A stretch of DNA of 64,000 nt, taken from NCBI GenBank assembly GCA_900155405.1, contig LT700188.1, positions 806,001 to 870,000 on the forward strand. Direction: 5' to 3'. A model generated the notes under the pieces. It ran no database searches. It saw only the letters and a program-made list of their open reading frames with translations, and was not told the origin of the DNA. Each line of letters starts with the position of its first letter. Position 1 is the first letter of the stretch. This document shows, piece by piece, positions 54,929 through 63,584 of the stretch. A program made the translations under genes and the position numbers. The DNA is from Negativicoccus massiliensis (GTDB lineage: Bacteria; Bacillota; Negativicutes; Veillonellales; Negativicoccaceae).

Positions 54929-56581
54929 ATGAACCGAACTTCTTCTCACTTGCATTGGTGGCGTCGCTACGGCGGATGGTTGCTGCTTGGCGCCGCGTTT
55001 ATCTACATGTTCGCTCTGAACAACTGGACGCCCTGGCACCGCGATGATTATGAGTACGCGCTGATTTGGCAAACGCTGGTGCCGATCGAAAGTTTTCATG
55101 ACGTCATGACGTCTCTCGCGCGTCACTACCAAATGCACGGCGGACGCATGGTCGCTTTTTTTGTGTTGGATAATTTTTTGCGCTGGCCCAAGATTTGGTT
55201 CAATATCGCTAACGCGCTTTGCTTCATTTTGATGGCGCTCGGTCTCAGCTGGCACAGCGCGGGACGTATTGAAAAATTCCCCGTGCCGGTGCGCATCGCC
55301 GCCGTACTGCTCGCGCTTTGGTATACGCTGCCGCACTTCGGTGAGGTGGCGGTGTGGATGTGCGGCTCGACCGTATATTTGTGGACGATGACCATCATGG
55401 TCTGGTTTCTTTTACCGTACCATTTTTCTCTGCGCCCGACACGAACACTTGCCGACAGTTATTGGGCGGCAGGCGCTATGTTTTTACTCGGCATTCTCGC
55501 CGGTTGGGGCGAAGAAAATGCTTCGCTCGCGACCATCGTCGCGGCGACCGCGGTGACGCTGTACAGTTGGCATAAAGGTCAACGGTACCGCTGGCAGATC
55601 GCAGGTGTCGTCGGGAGCGTACTCGGTTTCATCGCGCTGGTCGCCGCGCCCGGTAATTTTGTCCGCGTGGCGGAGGTGTCCGCTTCCATCGGTCGAAGGA
55701 TCGGCAATCAGTTCGCGGGAAACGGCGAGATGATGCTCTATATTTTGCCGCTGATTTTCATGTGGATGTTAGCCTATCGACAAATCGCGATATCGCGTTA
55801 CGGACACGACGCGACAGCGCCATCCGGATCGAAACGTCCGCTGTATATCGCCGGCGCCCTCGCGGCGGTACTCGCGGTGTCATATGCCACCGACGGTTTT
55901 GTCGGGCGTTGGTTTGGCGACGGCTTAATCGCAATCGTTCACGCGCTCGGTTTGCTCAAGCCGAAAACGGTACGCCTCCTGCAAAACATCGGCTCCGGTG
56001 TCGAAGAGATGGGTCTTTACCTCTTGCTCATCTGGCTCGTATATCGCCTTTTGCGCCGCCGCCTCATGCTCACGCCCGCGGTAACGAAAACCGCCGGCTG
56101 GCGGCTGACATTCCGCACGCTTTGGAATCAATATCCCCCCGTGCGCTTTTTACTGATTACCGCAGCGCTTGCCGCCATCAGCAATCTCGCGATGCTCGGC
56201 GCGCCGACGTTTCCCGCTCGCGCATCGATGTTCGCCGTGTTGTGTCTGATTGCCGGCACGATCGGTTTGTATGACGTGCCCGTGATTCGGCGCGCCTTCG
56301 CGCGGGAACAACGTTTTATTGTCGGTATTGTTTTGTTGATTACGCTGCCGTTTTTGCTCGGCACATTGTATTTTACCGTGAGAATTTACGAAATCGATCA
56401 GGCGCGCATGGCCTATATCCGCGACGCGCGGGCGCAAGGCTATACCGCCGTCGAACTCGAGCCGCTTCCCTTTACGCAGCGCATGCTGCGCCATATCTTC
56501 TACGTGGAACTCGATAACGGCGTCTCCCAATACGGTTTGAAGCGCTACTACGGTTTGGAGGAGTTGACGATCCGCAAATAA
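54929..56581 (+). CDS. Polytopic membrane protein, DUF6056/GT-C-like
   Basis: The 550-residue protein has about twelve membrane segments. After the first segment comes WHRDDYEYALIW, an acidic DD motif in a first outer loop as in GT-C glycosyltransferases and DUF6056 proteins. Further on is a conserved WGEEN. It could transfer a lipid-linked sugar on the outer face of the membrane (inference). It follows the DUF2254 gene by 20 bp, with AAGGAAATGAT ahead of the ATG. Confidence 0.65.
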   Translation: MNRTSSHLHWWRRYGGWLLLGAAFIYMFALNNWTPWHRDDYEYALIWQTLVPIESFHDVMTSLARHYQMHGGRMVAFFVLDNFLRWPKIWFNIANALCFILMALGLSWHSAGRIEKFPVPVRIAAVLLALWYTLPHFGEVAVWMCGSTVYLWTMTIMVWFLLPYHFSLRPTRTLADSYWAAGAMFLLGILAGWGEENASLATIVAATAVTLYSWHKGQRYRWQIAGVVGSVLGFIALVAAPGNFVRVAEVSASIGRRIGNQFAGNGEMMLYILPLIFMWMLAYRQIAISRYGHDATAPSGSKRPLYIAGALAAVLAVSYATDGFVGRWFGDGLIAIVHALGLLKPKTVRLLQNIGSGVEEMGLYLLLIWLVYRLLRRRLMLTPAVTKTAGWRLTFRTLWNQYPPVRFLLITAALAAISNLAMLGAPTFPARASMFAVLCLIAGTIGLYDVPVIRRAFAREQRFIVGIVLLITLPFLLGTLYFTVRIYEIDQARMAYIRDARAQGYTAVELEPLPFTQRMLRHIFYVELDNGVSQYGLKRYYGLEELTIRK

Positions 56582-56641
56582 AAAGAAAAGCAACATGCTA
56601 TAATGGAAAAAAATGATCTTTATTTCGAAAGGAGTGGTCAC

Positions 56642-57862
56642 ATGTTCCCTACATTTCGTAAATATACCGCAGCGGTCCTTGCCGCTTGTTTCTTAACGAT
56701 GCCGCTGGCAGTACCGGTGGAAGCCTCGTGGGGCGGTATCGGCGCCTCCGTACTTAAAGGCGCGGTAGAAATGGGCATGATTCGCGAACAGTTGCGCGAA
56801 CTTGACGAAAACGGCCAGGAAGAAGTGCTCGCCAACGCCAAAGAGCAAAGCGGTTACTATGATAATGCCGCCTATCAGGAACGCGCCAAACGCATTTTGG
56901 ATTCCCTTGTGAAAAGCGGCGTGCCCAAGCGGAAGTATGTCATTTTTGTGAACCCTTCCGATGATATCAACGCGTATTGTACGCTCGCCGGCGTGCTTTC
57001 CGTCAACAAAGGCACATTGGACGTGCTGGACGATCAACAGCTGGCGTTTGTCCTCGCCCATGAAGTCAGTCACGGCGAAAATCGCGACATCGTCAACGGC
57101 GTAACCAAAAAGCTCAGCCTTGCCGTCGCCGGCTCCGCCGTTCTTTCCGGTGGCGACGCGTCCGCCGCGCAAACGCTGCTGATGAATTTGGGCCTGAACT
57201 ATATCAACAACGAAGTATTCACGATGGGTCAGGAAAAAGCGGCGGATGAACTCGGCTTCACGATCCTGGAGCACACCGATTACAATCTCGGCGGCGCTCC
57301 GGCCGCGATGCACGCCTTATTGAAAAAGTACGGTCCCGGTTTCAATGACGGTATCGCGCGCGTTATTGCGCCGAACTCGCATCCGCGTAACGAATCGCGT
57401 GTCACGGAAGCGGTCAACCGCATGCAGGCGTATTCCGGCAACCGCGTCACCGTCAAAGGCGCCGATGTGATCGTCAACGACAAGACCGTATTGACACCGA
57501 TCAACGTCGGAAATTATGATGCCGAAACGCGCGCTTACTACGTTTCGGGTCGTCTGGCTCGTCTCTTCCATGATCATAAAATGCAACCGTCGCGATTAAG
57601 CGGCGGCGCGATTTACGTGGGCAACCAATCGTTGTACACCCTTTCCTCCACGGAAGACGGCCAAGCGATCGTCAATCGCTTGAACGCCGCCCTTACCCCC
57701 GAAGCGAAAGTCAAAGAAGAAAAAATTGACAAAACATCCAATGAAATGAAAAAGCCGGACGCAACCAAACCGGCGCAAGACGTCAAAAAGGCCGCGCCGA
57801 AAAAGAATTCGGAAGGCAACATTAAAGATCGCGTCAACGCGATTCTCGGCCGCAAAAACTGA
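56642..57862 (+). CDS. Exported M48-family zinc metalloprotease
   Basis: The 406-residue protein has a signal peptide (cleavage near VEA-SW, about residue 28) and an M48 domain with the zinc motif HEVSH at 140-144. A downstream EKAADELGF provides the third ligand. The C-terminal 60 residues are Lys/Pro-rich and end in a short basic helix. Exported M48 proteases in diderms are often linked to outer-membrane quality control (BepA-like); that is inference. AAGGAG lies seven bases before the ATG. Confidence 0.88.
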   Translation: MFPTFRKYTAAVLAACFLTMPLAVPVEASWGGIGASVLKGAVEMGMIREQLRELDENGQEEVLANAKEQSGYYDNAAYQERAKRILDSLVKSGVPKRKYVIFVNPSDDINAYCTLAGVLSVNKGTLDVLDDQQLAFVLAHEVSHGENRDIVNGVTKKLSLAVAGSAVLSGGDASAAQTLLMNLGLNYINNEVFTMGQEKAADELGFTILEHTDYNLGGAPAAMHALLKKYGPGFNDGIARVIAPNSHPRNESRVTEAVNRMQAYSGNRVTVKGADVIVNDKTVLTPINVGNYDAETRAYYVSGRLARLFHDHKMQPSRLSGGAIYVGNQSLYTLSSTEDGQAIVNRLNAALTPEAKVKEEKIDKTSNEMKKPDATKPAQDVKKAAPKKNSEGNIKDRVNAILGRKN

Positions 57863-57866
57863 TCAC

Positions 57867-57897
57867 AAAAAAGCGCTTACCGTGGTAAGCGCTTTTT
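57867..57897. terminator. Bidirectional terminator
   Basis: AAGCGCTTACC/GGTAAGCGCTT stem with A and T tails between converging genes. Confidence 0.85.
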
Positions 57898-57905
57898 GCT
57901 TGCTC

Positions 57906-58754
57906 TCATTCGTCTTCCGTCCATTTTTTTACCGTCGCCTGCAACGCGCCGCGAAGAACCAAGCTGTTGCCTGCGTTACTTTTCTGCGCTTGCGTTTCGC
58001 GCAGTGCGAATTCAATAAATCGCGCCGCTGTCTTCACCGAGTCCGCGAGCAATTCACCGCGCAGCAACGCCGCGAGCAGTACCGCGTTGAAATAATCGCC
58101 GCTGCCGCTGAAATTCGGCGCCAGGCGCGCAAAATCGACAGCGCCCGTGTGACCGTCCGCCGACCGATAATAAATAGTTCCGACGTTCGCGTCAGGATTT
58201 CCCACGCCTGTGATTACGCAGGCTCGCGTCCCCAACGCGCATAAGCGTTCGAGCCATTGCGGCGCGACGCGTTGCTCACACGCGGGATCTTCCCCCAAAA
58301 GCAACGCCGCTTCCGTCCAGTTCGGCGTAATGATATCCGCCACCGGCAAAAGAGTGCGCATTTCCGTGACGAGTTCCTGCGGCAATGTAGGATATAAGGC
58401 GCCGTTATCCCCCATCACGGGATCCACCAGAATAAACGAACCTTGCGCGCGCCATTTCGGTAATGCTTCTCGCAGCAACGCAAATTGTTCCAAACTGCCG
58501 AGGCTGTCGATAAAACCGGTCGCCACCGCGGCAAACGTGAAGCCCTGTTTGTCCCACAGCGGCAAGGTCCGCCGCAGATGCTCCGTCAGCGGAAAATAGT
58601 CATAATCCCCGTACTCGAAACTGTGGCTCATCACCGCTGTCAACAATCCCGACACGGGATAACCGAGCGCGCGCAAAATCGGCTCCAGCACATTCATATT
58701 CGATGTGCCGTGCTCGATATAGTCATTAATTAAAAGAACGGGCCATGGCGTCAT
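57906..58754 (-). CDS. Pyridoxal/pyridoxamine kinase (PdxK/PdxY family)
   Basis: The 282-residue ribokinase-fold enzyme has LVDPVMGDNGALYPTLP, DIITPNWTEAALLLGE and the anion-hole motif FSGSGDYFNAVLLAALL with catalytic Asp (usual form GTGD). It phosphorylates vitamin B6 forms. Its start overlaps the YfbR-like gene's stop by four bases (ATGA). It is the last gene of a six-gene operon. Confidence 0.85.
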   Translation of the reverse strand: MTPWPVLLINDYIEHGTSNMNVLEPILRALGYPVSGLLTAVMSHSFEYGDYDYFPLTEHLRRTLPLWDKQGFTFAAVATGFIDSLGSLEQFALLREALPKWRAQGSFILVDPVMGDNGALYPTLPQELVTEMRTLLPVADIITPNWTEAALLLGEDPACEQRVAPQWLERLCALGTRACVITGVGNPDANVGTIYYRSADGHTGAVDFARLAPNFSGSGDYFNAVLLAALLRGELLADSVKTAARFIEFALRETQAQKSNAGNSLVLRGALQATVKKWTEDE

Positions 58755-59350
58755 TTTTCTTCCTTCACATTTGCATTGAGCGCGTCCAGCGTCAGCGTAA
58801 AGCTCGGCGCAAAGATCGCGAGAAAATCATGCACTTCCGGTACGGGCGACGCTTCCAATTTTTTACGAATCGTCGCGTACGCTTCATCAAACTCCGGATT
58901 GCCCGCGGTGCGTTCCTCGACGCATTTCAAATAGGCGCTGAGCGTATCCGCCGCTTTCGCCAATTCCCACAGGGGATCTTCTTCCGGCGTCAAAATATAC
59001 GCCCGATACGCATCACGCAGGTCAGCGGGCAACGTGGCGAATAATTTTTCCACAGCCGCCTGCTCGATCGTGCCGTACATCGCGCGAATATCCTCATTAA
59101 AATATTTGACCGGCGTCGGCATATCGCCGGTGAATACTTCACTGACATCATGGTACATGCCGAGAACGGCCGCCCGTTCCGGATCGACGTGGCCGCCGTA
59201 ACGGACATTGCGAAGTACCGCCAACATATGCGCGATCATGGCCGTCTGCAAACTGTGTTCCTGAATATTTTCCGGCATCGTATTTTTCATCAGGCCCCAA
59301 CGCTTGATGAATTTCATGCGTGCCAAATACGCAAAAAAGTGACTGTGCAA
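58751..59350 (-). CDS. YfbR-like 5'-deoxynucleotidase, HD domain
   Basis: The 199-residue protein matches YfbR: FIKRWGLMKNTMPENIQEHS at the start, then the HD pair in LGMYHDVSEVFTGDMPTPVKY and a later AKAADTLSAYLKC. YfbR removes phosphate from deoxynucleoside monophosphates. The start is TTG after GGGAGA, one base from the SixA stop. Confidence 0.9.
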   Translation of the reverse strand: MHSHFFAYLARMKFIKRWGLMKNTMPENIQEHSLQTAMIAHMLAVLRNVRYGGHVDPERAAVLGMYHDVSEVFTGDMPTPVKYFNEDIRAMYGTIEQAAVEKLFATLPADLRDAYRAYILTPEEDPLWELAKAADTLSAYLKCVEERTAGNPEFDEAYATIRKKLEASPVPEVHDFLAIFAPSFTLTLDALNANVKEEK

Positions 59351-59351
59351 T

Positions 59352-59843
59352 TTATTTCTCCCACAATGACGGCGTCAAATACGCCGCCAGTTTTGATTTT
59401 TTGCCGCGGCGCAAATCGACGACCGCGATACTGCTTTGTTTGAAGGAAAGGCTGACTCCGGTCAGTCCGTACAACCACGCTTCCAAAAACGGCTGGTGAC
59501 TGACGAAGAAGACATGCTCCGGACCGCCGGAGGCCGCCAAGTTGATCAGATGATTATCGAGCGGCTCCCAGTTGTCACGCGCCAACGCGTACAACGTCCC
59601 GCTCGTCACGTCGGCGGCCGCGCGACCTTCGCGCAAAGTCCGCGCCAAGATCTCACCGGTCTGTTGCGTGCGCACCAGCGGGCTCAAATAAATTCCGACC
59701 GCCTGATCCGACAATATTTCCTTAAGATGACGTCCCATCTTTTCCGTTTCCGCGACGCCCGCATCCGTCAGCGTGCGATGAAAATTGTCCAGCGTCGCCC
59801 GTTCCTTGACGGCATGACCGTGGCGCATCAAGTACAAACGCAT
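59352..59843 (-). CDS. SixA-like phosphohistidine phosphatase
   Basis: The 163-residue protein has the histidine-phosphatase motif LYLMRHGHA at its start, with SPLVRTQQTGEIL and a second His in FVSHQPFLEAW. SixA removes phosphate from His-containing phosphotransfer proteins; the target here is unknown. It lies 2 bp after the ArsR-type gene. Confidence 0.88.
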   Translation of the reverse strand: MRLYLMRHGHAVKERATLDNFHRTLTDAGVAETEKMGRHLKEILSDQAVGIYLSPLVRTQQTGEILARTLREGRAAADVTSGTLYALARDNWEPLDNHLINLAASGGPEHVFFVSHQPFLEAWLYGLTGVSLSFKQSSIAVVDLRRGKKSKLAAYLTPSLWEK

Positions 59844-59845
59844 GG

Positions 59846-60214
59846 CTACTCCTCTCCCCGATGCGCGGCATGGTTAAGGCCCTGCTCAAGCAAGTGCACC
59901 ACGTGCGCGTCATCCAAAAAATAGCAGGCATTTTTACCGATTTTACGAAAATCCACCAAATGCGCCTGGCGAAGAATGCGCAGCTGGTGACTGACCGCGG
60001 ACGCTTCCATATCAATGGCTTCCGCCAGTTCGTTCACGCAACATTCACCTTGCCAAAGCACACGCAAAATTTTCAGCCGCGTCGGCTCGCCGAGCACTTT
60101 AAAAATATCCGCCAACCGCAATAGCAGGCGGCGTTTCTCTTCCGTATCCAACGTGCCCGCCAACCAAGCCGCGGCCTCGTGCGACAATCCGTCCGTACTT
60201 GTATTCACTTTCAC
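59846..60214 (-). CDS. ArsR/SmtB-family metal-responsive repressor
   Basis: The 122-residue protein has the winged-helix core VLGEPTRLKILRVLW and the DNA-reading helix MEASAVSHQLRILRQ. Its last helix holds DAHVVHLLEQGLNHAAH, which matches the CzrA-type zinc site D-x-H-(10)-H-x2-H. A CC pair in GECCVNEL lies where ArsR has its Cys site. The start is a GTG overlapping the upstream stop (GTGA). No metal pump is in the operon. Confidence 0.88.
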   Translation of the reverse strand: MKVNTSTDGLSHEAAAWLAGTLDTEEKRRLLLRLADIFKVLGEPTRLKILRVLWQGECCVNELAEAIDMEASAVSHQLRILRQAHLVDFRKIGKNACYFLDDAHVVHLLEQGLNHAAHRGEE

Positions 60215-60960
60215 GCTTTCTTTGCTCCTTCTGTTGTCGGCGTAATTTCGACGGTCGCCGGCGCCGCGCTTGTCTGATACCAACCGGAAAGCGGATGTCC
60301 GTCCACATACACTTCCGTGATCACGCCGTGACCGTCCGCCAATTTAAATTCCGCGATGATTTGATGCCGCGGCACGGAAATCGGCTCAGCGACGGCTTTA
60401 TGTCGGGCGATTTCCGCGCGCATATCCGCCGCTTCCGGCGACGGTTCCGCGCGTGCCAGCTCCGCTTCTTTTTGCTCCACCTGTTCCGGTGTCAACGGGT
60501 CAAGCGCCATGAATTCATCCCACGGCAGATCCTGTAATTGGTAACCGGGTAAATAGAAACGCATAAACGGAATGGGGAAGGATACCACGCCATTGTCGAC
60601 GCCCCAAGCGATCGTTTTAATATAATCACCTTGCGCCGGTTTTTTCAGATCCGCGCCCTTCACCATCAGCATGCCGTTTTTATCATGCGCCACGGCGACG
60701 TAAATCGTTTCCCGATCCTCCGGTAAGTTTTCACCGAGCCATTTGGCTCTGCTTAACGGTTCCGCCACAAAGGGATCCATATTTTCCCGTAAACGAATAT
60801 GGACATAATCATCCCGCGTGCCGGCGATAATCGCGGGCGATTGGTACACAGTCCCGCTGTTCAATACTTCTTCAAATTGACTGCGCTCGCTGAAGATAAC
60901 CCCCAATTGCACCAGCGCGAGGACGAGAAACGCGAGCAGGTATTTCCATTTAGTCGCCAT
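60211..60960 (-). CDS. GDYXXLXY domain protein
   Basis: The 249-residue protein has one N-terminal membrane segment and an outer domain with PAQGDYIKTIAWGVDNG and SGTVYQSPAIIAGTRDDYV. It fits the GDYXXLXY family, which is commonly encoded next to DUF2157 proteins, as here. Function is unknown. It starts directly after the DUF2157 stop codon. Confidence 0.82.
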   Translation of the reverse strand: MATKWKYLLAFLVLALVQLGVIFSERSQFEEVLNSGTVYQSPAIIAGTRDDYVHIRLRENMDPFVAEPLSRAKWLGENLPEDRETIYVAVAHDKNGMLMVKGADLKKPAQGDYIKTIAWGVDNGVVSFPIPFMRFYLPGYQLQDLPWDEFMALDPLTPEQVEQKEAELARAEPSPEAADMRAEIARHKAVAEPISVPRHQIIAEFKLADGHGVITEVYVDGHPLSGWYQTSAAPATVEITPTTEGAKKA

Positions 60961-62496
60961 TTATTTATCCTCCTCTTGCTTGTCGCGGTGCCAGGTCGGT
61001 CGCGGCGGTAATGACGGCATTTGCGGCGGACGCCGCGGCGGTAACTCCGCCTGCGAAGTCCGTTCTTTCGTTGCCGCCTGCTCGTCAGCTGCCGGCGGCG
61101 TCATCGAGCCGCGCATGCGTGGCGGCCGTGCTGATACGGCCGAATGATCCTGCGCCGGCGCGCTGCGTCGAGCCGCTTCCTGCCGACGAGCGCGACGTAC
61201 GCGTTGATTCGTGTGTTCCCGCTGCTTGCGTTGCCATGTGGCCATCGCCAAATGCCCCGCCAAAATCAGCACGCCCATCACGATGAATGCCGTGCCGCGT
61301 TGCAGCAAGGTGAACGACTCATCACCGAGCCGCACCACAATAAAGAGCGCGAGCAAAAGCAGCGCGCCATCCGTCCGCCAAAGAGAACTGCGGCGCAAGC
61401 CGTTGACCAGTAACGCGATGACCCCGCCCAAGTAGTAAATCATAAAGACAATGGCCAAAAAGGTGTAGCCGTAACCGAGCGCCGCAATAAAAGTCGCCAG
61501 CGTCACGCACAACGGCACGGCCGCGACCGTGACCAACATATACTCGCGACGCAACATCAGGCGCCAGCAAAGCACACCGGTGGCAAACAGCAGCAATACC
61601 AACACAACGATGGGCAACACCTGCGGTATCGCGCTGGATATGTCCACCCACAACGAGCGTTGCGTGGCCAGCAGCACGCATACCGCCAGCGCGCCGCCGC
61701 CCAATACGCGAAACGGCATGCTCCAGCGGGTTTGTTTGCCGACCATCGCCCCGACGAGAAACGTAAACGCGGCAATGATCGTGGCAAGCGCCAAACTGAC
61801 AACCGCGACATCCGCCAACGCCACCAGCGCGGCGTAGAAAATCGTCAACGCGTAAATCCAGCTGAAAATCAGCAACGAAAGTTCCCGGAAACCGTCACGA
61901 TACAAAATGTAAAAATACGGTGCGGCGAGCGCCAGCCAAATCCATACCTGCTGCGCGCCGAGCCACGCGTTCGTGACGCCGAAAGAGCTCACAAACACGC
62001 CCGTCAAAATCAGATAGATCGACGCCAACGCCGTCGAGCGCACAATGTACACCGCGGGCAAGAGCAGCGCAAGCGACCAAATCGCCCACGCGATCTGATT
62101 CCACTCCGATAATTGGTAAATATCTCCCGCGAGCTGCAGCGCTCCGGGAATCGCAATCCCCAAAAACGCGCCGGCCGCCTCGCGCCAAGCGATCGCTTTC
62201 GGTTCGAGCACCAACACGGCCGCCACCGCCAACTGCGCCGCCACCGCCAGTGCGACTACCCAGTTAAAGCGCACGCTGTGCGCAAGCGCATACCATTGAT
62301 CCGATAAAATCAACAGCGCGCCGAACGCGACCAATATCGCCGCGAGCACCAGCCATATGATCCGCCCCCAGCGCAGACCCGGCGCCCCTACTTCACCGTA
62401 GCGGGCGCGCAAACGATCGGCCGCCTCCGGTGTCAAAATTCCTTCGCTTACCCATTTGGAAAGCTCTTCATATAGCCAGCGAATACGTTGCTCCAT
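60961..62496 (-). CDS. DUF2157 polytopic membrane protein
   Basis: The 511-residue protein starts with the short soluble DUF2157 region (WLYEELSKWVSEGILTPEAA), then about twelve to fourteen membrane segments and a basic, Arg/Pro-rich cytoplasmic tail of about 80 residues. Its role is unknown. It is the first gene of the six-gene operon. The start at 62496 follows GGGGG; an ATG four codons earlier is less likely. Confidence 0.83.
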   Translation of the reverse strand: MEQRIRWLYEELSKWVSEGILTPEAADRLRARYGEVGAPGLRWGRIIWLVLAAILVAFGALLILSDQWYALAHSVRFNWVVALAVAAQLAVAAVLVLEPKAIAWREAAGAFLGIAIPGALQLAGDIYQLSEWNQIAWAIWSLALLLPAVYIVRSTALASIYLILTGVFVSSFGVTNAWLGAQQVWIWLALAAPYFYILYRDGFRELSLLIFSWIYALTIFYAALVALADVAVVSLALATIIAAFTFLVGAMVGKQTRWSMPFRVLGGGALAVCVLLATQRSLWVDISSAIPQVLPIVVLVLLLFATGVLCWRLMLRREYMLVTVAAVPLCVTLATFIAALGYGYTFLAIVFMIYYLGGVIALLVNGLRRSSLWRTDGALLLLALFIVVRLGDESFTLLQRGTAFIVMGVLILAGHLAMATWQRKQREHTNQRVRRARRQEAARRSAPAQDHSAVSARPPRMRGSMTPPAADEQAATKERTSQAELPPRRPPQMPSLPPRPTWHRDKQEEDK

Positions 62497-62522
62497 AGCA
62501 TCCCCCAAGTATTCTTTCTACT

Positions 62523-62555
62523 AAAAAAGCGGACGGTCGCCCGTCCGCTTTTTTA
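62523..62555 (-). terminator. Terminator after the first stress protein gene
   Basis: AAGCGGACGG/CCGTCCGCTT stem with A and T tails. Confidence 0.85.
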
Positions 62556-62999
62556 TTTTACAATCAAAACCGGGCATTTCGCGTGGCTGACGATGTAACT
62601 CGAAACCGAGCCCATGAAAATGCCTTTCAGCGGTCCCAAACCGCGGCTTCCCATGACGATCAAGTCCACGTTGTATTTTTCGGCGATCGCGGACAAAGTC
62701 GGTCCGGGAGAACCTACTTCAAAAATGGTCTTGACAGGAATATCCGCCGGCACCATACGAACCAATTTTTCCAGAATCTCTTTCCCCTTGTTTTCCAGAT
62801 CTTCGGCCATCTGTTCACTGACATACCCGGAGCCGCTGGGAATTTGATCAAATCCTGAAATCACCGATACCACATTCGCCACATGGCAAATCAAGAGTGT
62901 ACCGCCGGACAATTTCACCAGCTCGATGGCGTGCTGTAACGCGCGCACGCCGTTTTCCGAGCCGTCAGCCGGCAACAGCACTTCATTAAAATGGATCAT
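62553..62999 (-). CDS. Universal stress protein A-family
   Basis: The 148-residue protein has the UspA core: LLPADGSENGVRALQHA, and the ATP-binding motif VMGSRGLGPLKGIFMGSVSS (G-x2-G-x9-G-S). Family members bind ATP and help survival under stress. The ATG at 62999 is preceded by GGAAGGGG. It is the last of three tandem paralogues. Confidence 0.9.
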   Translation of the reverse strand: MIHFNEVLLPADGSENGVRALQHAIELVKLSGGTLLICHVANVVSVISGFDQIPSGSGYVSEQMAEDLENKGKEILEKLVRMVPADIPVKTIFEVGSPGPTLSAIAEKYNVDLIVMGSRGLGPLKGIFMGSVSSYIVSHAKCPVLIVK

Positions 63000-63073
63000 A
63001 GTCCGCACCCCTTCCACCGCTTTATGAGTTGATTAGTTTTCCTCATTATAACACAGCTCACGGTGGCCGGCGT

Positions 63074-63571
63074 TTATTTTACTACCAAAACGGGACGCGT
63101 GGCATGCTGCAATACGTATTGCGATGCCGACCCCAAAACCAAACCTTTGACGGATCCCAAACCGCGACTGCCGATCACGATCAAATCGGCGTCCAGTTCA
63201 TCCGCCACCGTTAAAATCGTTTCCCGTACATCGCCGACGGCGAAAAACATGCGCAACTTGACATCCTGCTTAAGCGTTGCCGCTTCACGGCGCAAACCTT
63301 CGCGAACCTGCGCCATTTGATGCTCCGGTAACCCCGGGGCGACGCGTTCTTCCGCATCCGGCGTGCGGCTTACTTCGACCACGCCCGAATACAAACGCTC
63401 TCCGGCGCCCCGGCCGATCAGATTACCCGCGTACAACCGGTCTTCCAGCACAGTCAATAATTGCAGCTCCGCGCCGAATTTCATCGCTAACTGCGCAGCT
63501 TCGTGGAGTGCCCGACGGGCGTTTTCAGAACCGTCCGTTGGCACAAGAATACGTTGCCAAGAACTTTTCAT
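63074..63571 (-). CDS. Universal stress protein A-family
   Basis: The 165-residue paralogue has ILVPTDGSENARRALHEAA and IGSRGLGSVKGLVLGSASQY. A longer middle insert (about 50-100) distinguishes it from its neighbours. GGAGGG is seven bases before the chosen ATG. Confidence 0.9.
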   Translation of the reverse strand: MKSSWQRILVPTDGSENARRALHEAAQLAMKFGAELQLLTVLEDRLYAGNLIGRGAGERLYSGVVEVSRTPDAEERVAPGLPEHQMAQVREGLRREAATLKQDVKLRMFFAVGDVRETILTVADELDADLIVIGSRGLGSVKGLVLGSASQYVLQHATRPVLVVK

Positions 63572-63584
63572 TGTCATCCCTCCG

